A stretch of DNA of 64,000 nt from Hyperoodon ampullatus (taxonomy: Eukaryota > Chordata > Mammalia > Artiodactyla > Ziphiidae), in NCBI GenBank assembly GCA_949752795.1, contig CATKHW010000422.1:992001-1056000 (forward strand), given 5' to 3'. This document shows positions 1 to 10,429 of this stretch, piece after piece. Position numbers and translations under genes: made by a program. How positions within the stretch are numbered: the first letter of the stretch is position 1; the number at the start of each line of letters is the position of its first letter. The notes under the pieces are model-generated. The model made no database searches. It was not told where the DNA came from and was given only the letters and a program-made list of their open reading frames with translations.

Positions 1-1740
1 CACTATAAAAATGAATTTCAAAACAAAACAAATAAACAGTGAAATTCTTACACAATACCTTCAGGGGTTCTGATGAAACTTAGAATGACCCTATCTACAA
101 CGACAGCTGGATGTGGCATAAGGCTGGTCACTTGGGACTGAGAGGATTGGTGAGATTGAGTGAGAAAATGCAGACCATTTAAAGCAATAATACCTTGCAC
201 CCATTCCATGGTTCCCAACTCTCCAGGTAGAAGGGAATATCACTACAGTTACAACATGTATGGGAAACCTAGAGAATGGACACCATCTGATGGTGAAAGG
301 TTTCTAAAACTCTACTAATTTTTTTCTCTCCTTGTGCACCAGTTTGACATTCCAACTGCTTTAGTATCAATCTCCCAAATTGGAGAGTCAGCACCTTTAA
401 CCTCCTGGTTCAGACAGTTGGCACGTTGTGCAGAGGATATAAGGGAAGAGGGAGAAACAATTAGAGAGTAGCTGTAGGCATTTGGATGGCCACATGTCAC
501 TCTAAATTCCCGTCACGAAGAAGAATTAACAAACTCTGAGCCAGCCCCCCCAATGGAACCAGTATAGGTCCTGAAGCAAAGTTGTGGATTGGCAGTCAGC
601 TCACAAAAACGCGAGTTGAAAAATGGAACTCAGGGGCACAGAAATTCACTGACTTGCAGAGTTATAAAGGACTACTCTCTTCCAAAAATCTGTTGAGATA
701 AAGCCATGAGGCGGACTTGAAAATGAGGCAGAAGTGCACGAAACAGATTTCCAGAAGTACATTGGAATCGCCTTTAAACACAGGAAAAGCATCACAACTT
801 CGACAATTATGGAATTGTCCATAAAGGGCGCATGCGTTTTCTCCTGAATATATTCAGGAGAAAACGCATACGCCCATTTTGGCCAACCAAGCAACCGCAC
901 AATGCAAATCTGCACTACAAAGAAGTATCACTTCCAACCGGTCAAAAGGGACATCCGTAAAATGTGTAAAAACAAGAAAGGCAAGACAGGATCTGGAGAA
1001 GAGGGAGCCTTGTTATGCGGATGGGTGGGATGTAAATTGCCAACAGCCACTCTGGAGGAGTGCATTGTGTTCCCAAAAAGAAGAAAACAACAGTGCTTCA
1101 CAACCTAAGGCACTTCCAGTCACGGGCATATACCTTGGGAAAATTGAAAATCAATAAGACACAGCCACCCGAAAATTTATGGCAGCACTGCTTACAAGAA
1201 CCTCGACTTCGGGACACCTTATATATCCCAGGAAAGACAAAAATGGTAAAGAAATTGTGGTACATACGTATGATGGAATATCCCTCAGCCATGAAGTCAA
1301 TGTCATAAGGCCAGTAGCAGCATAATGACGGGATTCATGTACGATGATTCTAACTGAAAAAATCACACAGAAAAAGAAATTTATCATAAGATATCACTTA
1401 TGAAGGGTATATAAACATGGCTACACATGGAATGAATTAGGAAAGGGAACAGAGTCTCATATTTAGAAAACACTCTTATGCATGCTTAAGGGGAAAGCAG
1501 AGGTGGGGTGATGAATAAAACCAGAGTTTGATCTTAGCACAGGTACGGTTCCATAATCCAAATACAGAATAGACAGGACCTACTACTTCCTCTGTGAACG
1601 GAACTCAAAACCCCATATTTTCCGCAGAGGAATATATCTTACTAGTAAGAATCTTAAAACCTATGTATTGATATGTCTCTGTAAGGGAATCAAGTGTGTC
1701 TAGACTGGCATAAACATGGCAGCGAGAATCAGCTCAAACC
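1..1740 (+). repeat. Satellite monomer 1 (divergent edge copy)
   Basis: This 1,740-bp monomer is the most divergent in the window, with scattered substitutions and small indels over its whole length. Examples are a degraded left palindrome arm, ggaaaagcatcac for the usual gaagaggggcac, and a changed stretch at 640-780. It has the old-type states acaacgacag (CpG at 101), aaggctgg and gtgcattg, which reappear only in the last monomers of the window. No coding region is supportable in its short open frames. Confidence 0.93.
814..887. repeat. Palindrome of monomer 1, degraded
   Basis: There are five mismatches between the arms, mostly in the outer half. The inner 19 bp of each arm still match perfectly around the centre at 850/851. 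Confidence 0.85.
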
Positions 1741-3477
1741 CACTAGAAAAGGAAATTCAAAAACAAAACAAAAGACAGGGAAATTCTTTAGAATTCCTTC
1801 AGGGTCTCTGATGAAACATGGAATGACACTATAAACAACGACAGCTGGATGTGGCATAAGGCTGGACACTTGGGACTGAGAGGATTGGTGAGATTGGGTG
1901 AGCAAATGCAGACAATTTAAAACAATAATATGTGGCACCCATTCTATGAGTCCCAACTCTCCAGGTTGAAGGAACTATTTCTACAGCTATAACATGTACG
2001 GGAAACCTAGAGAACGGACACACTGTGTATACAAAAGGTTTCTAAAACTCAAAGAATAGTCCCTCTCCTTGTGCTCCAGTTTGATTTTCCATCTGCTTTA
2101 CTATCAATCTCCCAACTTGGAGAGACAGCCCCTTTAACCTCCTGGTTCGCACAGCTTTCCAATTTGGCAGAGGATGAAAGAGAAGAGGGAGAACCAATGA
2201 GAGCGTAGCTGTTAGGCATTTGGACGGGCACATTTCACTCTAATTTCCTGGCAGGAAGAAGAATTTACCAAATTCTCAGCCACACTCCGGGAACCAGTAT
2301 AGGTCCTGAACCAAAATTTTGGACTTGCGGTCAGCTCACAAAAAACGAGTTGAAAAATGGAGCTCAGGGGCACAGCAATTCAAAAACTGGCCGAGTAATA
2401 AAGGACAACTATCGTCCAAAAATCTGTTGAGGGAAGGCAACGAGGCGGACTTGAAAGCGAGGCAGAATAGCAGGAAACAGATTTAATGAGGTACGTTGGA
2501 ATCGCCTTTAAAGCACAGGAAGAGGGGCACAACTTCGACAATGATGCACTTGGCCAAAAAGGGCGTATGCGTTTTCTCCTGAATATATTCAGGAGAAAAC
2601 GCATACGCACATTTTGGCCAAGCAAGCAAGCGGGCAATGCAAATCTGCACTACAGAGAAGTAGCACTTCCCACAGGTCAAAAGGGACATCCACAAAATGT
2701 GTAAAAACCAGAAAGGCAAGACAGGCCCTGGAGAACAGGGAGCCTTGTTATGCTGATGGGCGGGATGTAAATTGCCAACTGCCTCTCTGGAGGAGTACAT
2801 TTTGTTCCCTAAAACAAGTAAAGAACAGAGCTACAGAGCCAAGGGCACTTCCAGTCTAGGGAATATACCTTGGGTAAACCGAAAATCAATAAGACAGAGC
2901 CACCCCAAAATTTAGGGCTGCACTGCTTACAAGGACCTCAACTTGGGTACACCTTAAATATCCCAGGAAATATAAAAATGGTTCAAAAAATTGTGGTACT
3001 TACATACGATGGAATATCCCTCAGCCATGAAATCAATGTCATAAGACCAGTAGCAGCAAAATGGGTGGATTCAGGTACGATGATTCTAAGTGAAATAAAT
3101 CACACAGAAAAAGAAACTTATCATAAGATATCACTTATGAAGATCCTGTAAACATGGCTACACTTGAACTGAGTTAGGAAAGAGAACAGTGTCTCACATT
3201 TAGAAAACACTCTTATGCCTGCTTAAGGAGGAAGGAGAGGTGGGGTGAAGCATAAAACCAGAGTTTGATATAAGCACAGGTACCGTTCCAAAAACCAACT
3301 ATGGAATAGACAAGACCTACACCTTCCTCAGTGAAAGGGACTCAAAACCCCATATTTCACGAAGAGGAATATATCTGACTAGTAAGAATCTTAAAACCTA
3401 TGTACTGATATGTCTCCGTAAGGGAATCAAGTGTGTCTAGACTGGCAGAAACATGGCAGCGAGAATCAGCTCAAACC
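1741..3477 (+). repeat. Satellite monomer 2 (old-type)
   Basis: This 1,737-bp monomer is intermediate in divergence between monomer 1 and the core. Its TATA-like start is altered to cactagaaaagg. It keeps acaacgacag and aaggctgg like the other edge copies. It reads gatttaatgagg where the core reads gatttcaagagg. Confidence 0.95.
2549..2622. repeat. Palindrome of monomer 2, two mismatches
   Basis: The right arm reads cgcacatttt instead of cgcccttttt. The left arm is consensus. Confidence 0.95.
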
Positions 3478-5215
3478 CACTATAAAAAGGAATTTAAAAA
3501 CAAAACAAAAAAACTGGGAAATTCTTTACAATTCCTTCAGGGTCTCTGATGAAACTTGGAATGACCCTATCTACAACGACAGCTGGATGTGGCATAAGGC
3601 TGGACACTTGGGGCTGAGAGGATTGGTGAGATTGGGTGAGCAAATGCAGACCCTTTAAAGCAATAATGCATGGCACCCATTCCATGGGACCCAACTCTCC
3701 AGGTTGAAGGGAATATTACTACAGTTATAACATGTACGGGAAACCTAGAGAACGGACACACTGTGAATACGAAAGGTTTCTAAAACTCAACGAATATTCC
3801 CTCACCTGGTGCTCCGGTTTGACTTTCCATCCGCTTTACTATCAATCTCCCAACTTGGAGCGACAGCCCCTATAACCTCCTGGTTTGAACAGGTTGCCAA
3901 TTTGGCAGAGGATGAAAGGGAAGAGTGATAACTAATGATAGAGTAACTGTTAGGCAGTTGGACGGGCACATATCACTCTAACTTCCCAGCAGGAAGAAGA
4001 ATTAACCAAAGTCTCAGCCCCCCACCGGGAACCAGCATAGGTCCTGAACCAAAATTTTGGACGTGCGGTTAGCTCACCAAAAATGAGTTGAATAATGGAG
4101 CTCAGGGGCACAGCAATTCACAAACTGGCTGAGAAATAAAGGACAACTATCGTCCAAAAATCTGTTGAGGGAAGGCAACGAGGCAGACTTGAAAGCGAAG
4201 CAGAAGAGCAGGAAACAGATTTCAAGAGGTACGTTGGAATCGCCTTTAAAGCACAGGAAGAGGGGCACAACTTCGACAATGATGCACTTGGCCAAAAAGG
4301 GCGTATGTGTTTTCTCCTGAATATATTCAGGAGAAAACGCATACGCCCTTTTTGGCCAAGCAAGCAAGCGGGCAATGCAAATCCGCACTACAAAGTAGTA
4401 TCACCTCCCACTGGTCAAAAGGGACATCCACAAAATGTGTAAAAACCAGAAAGGCAAGACAGGCCCTGGAGAACAGGGAGCCTTGTTATGCTGATGGGCG
4501 GGATGTAAATTGCCAACTGCCTCTCTGGAGGAGTACATTGTGTTCCCAAAAACAAGTAAAGAACAGAGCTACAGAGCCAAGGGCACTTCCAGTCTAGGGA
4601 ATATACCTTGGGAAAATTGAAAATCAATAAGACAGAGCCACCCCAAAATTTAGGGTTGCACTGCTTACAAGGACCTCAACTTGGGTACACCTTAAATATC
4701 CCAGGAAATATAAAAATGGTTCAAAAAATTGTGGTACTTACGTACGATGGAATATCCCTCAGCCATGAAATCAATGTCATAAGACCAGTAGCAGCAAAAT
4801 GGGTGGATTCAGGTACGATGATTCTAAGTGAAATAAGTCACACAGAAAAAGAAACTTATCATAATATATCACTTATGAAGATACTGTAAACATGGCTACA
4901 TTTGAACTGAGTTAGGAAAGAGAACAGTGTCTCACATTTAGAAAACACTCTTATGCCTGCTTAAGGGGGAAGGAGAGGTGGGGTGATGCATAAAACCAGA
5001 GTTTGATATAAGCACAGGTACCGTTCCAAAAACCAACTATGGAATAGACAAGACCTACACCTTCCTCAGTGAAAGGGACTCAAAACCACATATTTCCCGC
5101 AGAGGAATATATCTGACTAGTAAGAATCTTAAAACCTATGGATTGATATGTCTCCGTGAGGGAATCAAGTGTGTCTAGACTGGCATAAACATGGCAGCGA
5201 GAATCAGCTCAAACC
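3478..5215 (+). repeat. Satellite monomer 3 (old-type 5' part)
   Basis: This 1,738-bp monomer has edge states in its first 700 bp (acaacgacag, aaggctgg, aatgcatggc, acagttataac). From the CpG-dense block onward it is close to core sequence. It marks the transition from the old layer to the core. Confidence 0.95.
4287..4360. repeat. Palindrome of monomer 3, one mismatch
   Basis: The left arm has gtatgtg for gtatgcg, a CpG transition. The right arm is consensus. Confidence 0.95.
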
Positions 5216-5218
5216 CAC

Positions 5219-5227
5219 TATAAAAAG
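5219..5227 (+). promoter_or_regulatory. TATA-box-like motif (representative; one per monomer)
   Basis: The motif tataaaaag at the chosen monomer start matches the TATA-box consensus. An A-rich tract follows it. It is kept in almost every copy, but monomer 2 reads ctagaaaag. Nothing in the sequence proves it is used, and an AT-rich match of this length can arise by chance. Confidence 0.25.
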
Positions 5228-5633
5228 GAATTTCAAAAACAAAACAATAAAACTGGGAAATTCTTTACAATTCCTTCAGGGTCTCTGATGAAACCTGGAA
5301 TGACCCTATCTACAATGACAGCTTGATGTGGCATAAGGAGGGACACTTGGGACTGAGAGGATTTGTGAGATTGGGTGAGCAAATGCAGACACTTTAAAGC
5401 ACAAATACCTGGCACCCATTCCATGGGTCCCAACTCTCGAGGTTGAAGGGAATATTACTACAGCTATAACATGTACGGGAAACCTAGAGAACGGACACAC
5501 TGTGAATACGAAAGGTTTCTAAAACTCAACGAATAGTCGCTCTCCTGGTGCTCCAGTTTGACTTTCCATCTGCTTTGCTATCAACCTCCCAACTTGGAGA
5601 GACAGCCCCTTTAACCTCCTGGCTCGCACAGGT

Positions 5634-5646
5634 TGCCAATTTGGCA
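5634..5646. repeat. Small inverted repeat tgccaa-t-ttggca (representative)
   Basis: This has 6-bp arms around one base. Many monomers read ttccaa on the left instead, so the symmetry is not conserved. It superficially resembles half-sites of nuclear factor I, but the arrangement is not the standard one. Confidence 0.4.
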
Positions 5647-5820
5647 GTGGATGAAAGGGAAGAGGGAGAACCAATGAGAGAGTAGCTGTTAGGCACTTGG
5701 ACGGGCACATATCACTGTAATTTCCCGGCAGGAAGAAGAATTATCCAAAGTCTCAGCCCCCCACCGGGAACCAGCATAGATCCTGAACCAAAATTTTGGA
5801 CTTGCGGTCAGCTCACCAAA

Positions 5821-6100
5821 AACGAGTTGAAAAATGGAGCTCAGGGGCACAGCAATTCACAAACTGGCCGAGTAATAAAGGACAACTATCGTCCAAAAAT
5901 CTGTTGAGGGAAGGCAACGAGGCGGACTTGAAAGCGAGGCAGAATAGCAGGAAACAGATTTCAAGAGGTACGTTGGAATCGCCTTTAAAGCACAGGAAGA
6001 GGGGCACAACTTCGACAATGATGAACTTGGCCAAAAAGGGCGTATGCGTTTTCTCCTGAATATATTCAGGAGAAAACGCATACGCCCTTTTTGGCCAAGC
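5821..6100. other. CpG-dense block around the palindrome (representative)
   Basis: By hand count, 14 of the 35 CpGs of this monomer fall in these 280 bp, about one sixth of its length. None fall in the first 200 bp of the unit. The block is the best conserved part between edge and core monomers. It is also open in several overlapping frames on both strands, which follows from its composition rather than from coding. Confidence 0.8.
6026..6099. repeat. Perfect 74-bp palindrome (reference copy)
   Basis: Two 37-bp arms meet with no spacer at gaata/tattc and are exact reverse complements. The left arm starts cttggccaaaaagggcg. Such a sequence can form a cruciform in DNA or a long hairpin in RNA. 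Complementarity stops sharply at both ends (a...c flanks). Confidence 0.97.
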
Positions 6101-6597
6101 AAGGAAGCGGGCAATGCAAATCTGCACTATAAAGAAGTTGCACTTCCCACCGGTCAAAAGGGACATCCACAAAATGTGTAAAAACCAGAAAGGCAAGACA
6201 GGCCCTGGAGAACAGGGAGCCTTGTTATGCTGATGGGCGGGATGTAAATTGCCAACTGCCTCTCCGGAGGAGTACATTGTGTTCCCTAAAACAAGTAAAG
6301 AACAGAGCTACAGAGCCAAGGGCACTTCCAGTCTAGGGAATATACCTTGGGAAAACTGAAAATCAATAAGACAGAGCCACCCCAAAATTTAGGGCTGCAC
6401 TGCTTACAAGGACCTCAACTTGGGTACACCTTAAATATCCCAGGAAATATAAAAATGGTTCAAAAAATTGTGGTACTTACGTACGATGGAATATCCCTCA
6501 GCCATGAAATCAATGTCATAAGACCAGTAGCAGCAAAATGGGTGGATTCAGGTACGATGATTCTAAGTGAAATAAGTCACACAGAAAAAGAAACTTA

Positions 6598-6617
6598 TCA
6601 TAAGATATCACTTATGA
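6598..6617. repeat. Small hairpin, 7-bp arms and 6-nt loop (representative)
   Basis: The arms tcataag and cttatga flank the loop atatca. It is present in most monomers. The 3-bp loss in monomers 29 and 30 destroys it, so it is not essential for the array to persist. Confidence 0.7.
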
Positions 6618-6954
6618 AGATCCTGTAAACATGGCTACACTTGAACTGAGTTAGGAAAGAGAACAGTGTCTCACATTTAGAAAACACTCTTATGCCTGCT
6701 TAAGGGGGAAGGAGAGTTGGGGTGATGCATAAAACCAGAGTTTGCTATAAGCAGAGGTACCGTTCCAAAAACCAACTATGGAATAGACAAGACCTACACC
6801 TTCCTCAGTGAAAGGGACTCAAAACCCCATATTTCCCGCAGAGGAATATATCTGACTAGTAAGAATCTTAAAACCTATGTATTGATATGTCTCCGTGAGG
6901 GAAGCAAGGGTGTCTAGACTGGCATAAATATGGCAGCGAGAATCAGCTCAAACC

Positions 6955-8691
6955 CACTATAAAAAGGAATTTCAAAAACAAAACAAAAAAACTGGGAAAT
7001 TCTTTACAATTCCTTCAGGGTCTCTGATGAAACCTGGAATGACCCTATCTACAATGACAGCTGGATGTGGCGTAAGGAGGGACACTTGGGACTGAGGGAA
7101 TTGGTGAGATTGGGTGAGCAAATGCAGACACTTTAAAGCACAATTACCTGGCACCCATTCCATGGGTCCAAACTCTCCAGGTTGAAGGGAATATTACTAC
7201 AGCTATAACATGTACGGGAAACCTAGAGAACGGACACACTGTGAATACGAAAGGTTTCTAAAACTCAACGAATAGTCCCTCTCCTGGTGCTCTGGTTTGA
7301 CTTTCCATCTGCTTTACTATCAACCTCCCAACTTGGAGAGACAGCCCCTGTAACCTCCTGGTTCTCACAGGTTTCCAATTGGGCAGAGGATTAAACGGAA
7401 GAGGGAGAACCAATGAGAGAGTAGCTGTTAGGCATTTGGACGGGCACATATAACTGTAATTTCGCGGCAGGAAGAAGTTAACCAAAGTCTCAGACGCCCA
7501 CCGGGAACCAGCATAAGTCCTGAACCAAAATTTTGGACTTGCGGTCAGCTCACAAAAAACGAGTTGAAAAATGGAGCTCAGGGGCACAGCAATTCACAAA
7601 CTGGCCGAGTAATAAAGGACAACTATCGTCCAAAAATCTGTTGAGGGAAGGCAACGAGGCGGACTTGAAAGCGAGGCAGAATAGCAGGAAACAGATTTCA
7701 AGAGGTACGTTGGAATCGCCTTTAAAGCACAGGAAGAGGGGCACAACTTCGACAATGATGCACTTGGCCAAAAAGCGCGTATGCGTTTTCTCCTGAATAT
7801 ATTCAGGAGAAAACGCATACGCCCTTTTTGGCCAAGCAAGCAAGCGGGCAATGCAAATCTGCACTACAAAGAAGTATCACTTCCCACCGGTCAAAAGGGA
7901 CATCCACAAAATGTGTAAAAACCAGAAAGGCAAGCCAGGCCCTGGAGAACAGGGAGCCTTGTTATGCTGATGGGCGGGATGTAAATTGCCAACTGCCTCT
8001 CTGGAGGAGTGTATTGTGTTCCCTAAAACAAGTAAACAACAGAGCTACAGAGCCAAGGGCACTTCCAGTCTAGGGAATATACCTTGGGAAAACTGAAAAT
8101 CAATAAGACAGAGCCACCCCAAAATTTAGGGCTGCACTACTTACAAGGACCTCAACTTGGGTACACCTTAAATATCCCAGGAAATATAAAAATGGTTCAA
8201 AAAATTGTGGTACTTACGTACGATGGAATATCCCTCAGCCATGAAATCAATGTCATAAGACCAGTAGCAGCAAAATGGGTGGATTCAGGTACGATGATTC
8301 TAAGTGAAATAAGTCACACATAAAAAGAAACTTATCATAAGATATCACTTATGAAGATCCTGTAAACATGGCTACACTTGAACTGAGTTAGGAAAGAGAA
8401 CAGAGTCTCACATTTAGAAAACACTCTTATGCCTGCTTAAGGGGGAAGGAGAGGTTGGGTGATGCATAAAACCAGAGTTTGATATGAGCACAGGTACCGT
8501 TCCAAAAACCAACTATTGAATAGACAAGACCTACACCTTCCTCAGTGAAAGGGACTCAAAACTCCATATTTCCCGCAGAGGAATATATCTGACTAGTAAG
8601 GATCTTAAAACCTATGTATTGATATGTCTCCGTAAGGGAATCAAGTGTGTCTACACTGGCATAAACATGGCAGCGAGAATCAGCTCAAACC
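6955..8691 (+). repeat. Satellite monomer 5
   Basis: This 1,737-bp monomer carries the 2-bp deletion haplotype gaagaagttaac (7471-7482), later seen in monomers 15, 18, 21 and 26. A substitution in the last third (cacacataaaaag, near 8317) puts a stop into a frame open in most other copies. This argues against coding. Confidence 0.96.
7763..7836. repeat. Palindrome of monomer 5, one mismatch
   Basis: The left arm has aaaaagcgcg for aaaaagggcg. Confidence 0.95.
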
Positions 8692-10429
8692 CAGTATAAA
8701 AAGGAATTTCAAAAACAAAACAAAAAAACTGGGAAATTCTTTACAATTCCTTCAGGGTCTCTGATGAAACCTGGAATGACCCTATCTACAATGACAGCTG
8801 GATGTGGCATAAGGAGGGACACTTGGGACTGAGAGGATTTGTGAGATTGGGTGAGCAAATGCAGACCCATTAAAGCACAAATGCCTGGCACCCATTCCAT
8901 GGGTCCCAACTCTCCAGGTTGAAGGGAATATTACTACAGCTATAACATGTACTGGAAACCTAGAGAACGGACACACTGTGAATACGAAAGGTTTCTAAAA
9001 CTCAACGAATAGTCGCTCTCCTGGTGCTCCAGTTTGACTTTCCATCTGCTTTACTATCAACCTCCCAACTTGGAGAGGCAGCCCCTTTAACCTCCTGGTT
9101 CGCACAGGTTGCCAATTTGGCAGAGGATGAAAGGGAAGAGGGAGAACCAATGAGAGAGTAGCTGTTAGGCATTTGGACGGGCACATATCACTGTAATTTC
9201 CCGGCAGGAAGAAGAATTAACCAAAGTCTCAACCCCCACTGGGGACCAGCAGAGGTCCTGAACCAAAATGTTGGACTTGCGGTCAGCTCACCAAAAACGA
9301 GTTGAAAAGTGGAGCTCAGGGGCACAGCAATTCACAAACTGGCCGAGTAATAAAGGACAACTATCGTCCAAAAATCTGTTGAGGGAAGGCAACGAGGCGG
9401 ACTTGAAAGCGAGGCAGAATAGCAGGAAAGAGATTTCAAGAGGTACGTTGGAATCGCCTTTAAAGCACAGGAAGAGGGGCACAACTTCGACAATGATGCA
9501 CTTGGCCAAAAAGGGCGTATGCGTTTTCTCCTGAATATATTCAGGAGAAAACGCATACGCCCTTTTTGGCCAAGCAAGCAAGCGGGCAATGCAAATCTGC
9601 ACTACAAAGAAGTATCACTTCCCACCGGTCAAAAGGGACATCCACAAAATGTGTAAAAACCTGAAAGGCAAGACAGGCCCTGGAGAACAGGGAGCCTTGT
9701 TATGCTGATGGGCGGGATGTAAATTGCCAACTGCCTCTCTGGAAGAGTGTATTGTGTTCCCTAAAACAAGTAAACAACAGAGCTACAGAGCCAAGGGCAC
9801 TTCCAGTCTAGGGAATATACCTTGGGAAAACTGAAAATCAATAAGACAGAGCCACCCCAAAATTTAGGGCTGCACTACTTACAAGGACCTCAACTTGGGT
9901 ACACCTTAAATATCCCAGGAAATATAAAAATGGTTCAAAAAATTGTGGTAATTACGTACGATGGAATATCCCTCAGCCATGAAATCAATGTCATAAGACC
10001 AGTAGCAGCAAAATGGGTGGATTCAGGTACGATGATTCTAAGTGAAATAAGTCACACAGAAAAAGAAACTTATCATAAGATATCACTTATGAAGATCCTG
10101 TAAACATGGCTACACTTGAACTGAGTTAGGAAAGTGAACAGTGTCTCACATTTAGAAAACATTCTTATGCCTGCTTAATGGGGAAGGTGAGGTGGGATGA
10201 TGCATAAAACAAGAGTTTGATATAAGCACAGGTACCGTTCCAAAAACCAACTATGGAATAGACAAGACCTACACCTTCCTCAGTGAAAGGGACTCAAAAC
10301 CCCATATTTCCCGCAGAGGAATATATCTGACTAGTAAGAATCTTAAAACCTATGTATTGATATGTGTCCGTGAGGGAATCAAGTGTGTCTAAACTGGCAT
10401 AAACATGGCAGCGAGAATCAGCTCAAACC
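8692..10429 (+). repeat. Satellite monomer 6
   Basis: This 1,738-bp core copy has a C-to-G change just before the TATA-like motif (cagtataaaa). It also reads aaaatgttgg near 9267 and ggtaattacg near 9948. Its palindrome is perfect. Confidence 0.96.
9501..9574. repeat. Perfect 74-bp palindrome of monomer 6
   Basis: Both arms are consensus and fully complementary. Confidence 0.96.

Larger units (their letters stand above)
5216..6954 (+). repeat. Satellite monomer 4 (reference core copy)
   Basis: This 1,739-bp copy serves as the reference. Hand counting gives 35 CpGs, 14 of them in 5821-6100 around the palindrome and none in the first 200 bp. It has core states acaatgacag and aaggaggg, a TATA-like start, a perfect palindrome at 6026-6099, and small inverted repeats at 5634-5646 and 6598-6617. 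Confidence 0.97.

Noticed and set aside
5450..5458. gaatattac, eight of nine bases like the circular-ssDNA-virus origin nonanucleotide
   Set aside because: It is not in the loop of a hairpin, and the palindrome is over 500 bp away and loopless. No Rep-like frame exists. Treated as chance.
6011..6020. ttcgacaatg as a CENP-B box
   Set aside because: Only the TTCG start fits. The required A and CGGG positions are absent, and no other match was seen on either strand.
6026..6099. Palindrome as a Rho-independent terminator
   Set aside because: The arms are far too long, there is no loop, and no T-tract follows. The setting is eukaryotic satellite DNA.
6026..6099. Palindrome as the terminal inverted repeats of an intact transposon
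   Set aside because: The arms abut each other instead of flanking an internal sequence. No target-site duplication or transposase is present. Descent from joined termini remains only a speculation.
5813..6628. Recurrent open frames in each monomer (about 81-104 codons, both strands) as genes
   Set aside because: They overlap each other in several frames and mostly start at non-ATG codons. They contain frameshifts and stops in some copies (for example near 8322 and 44425) and match no family I know. They persist because the satellite is homogenised.
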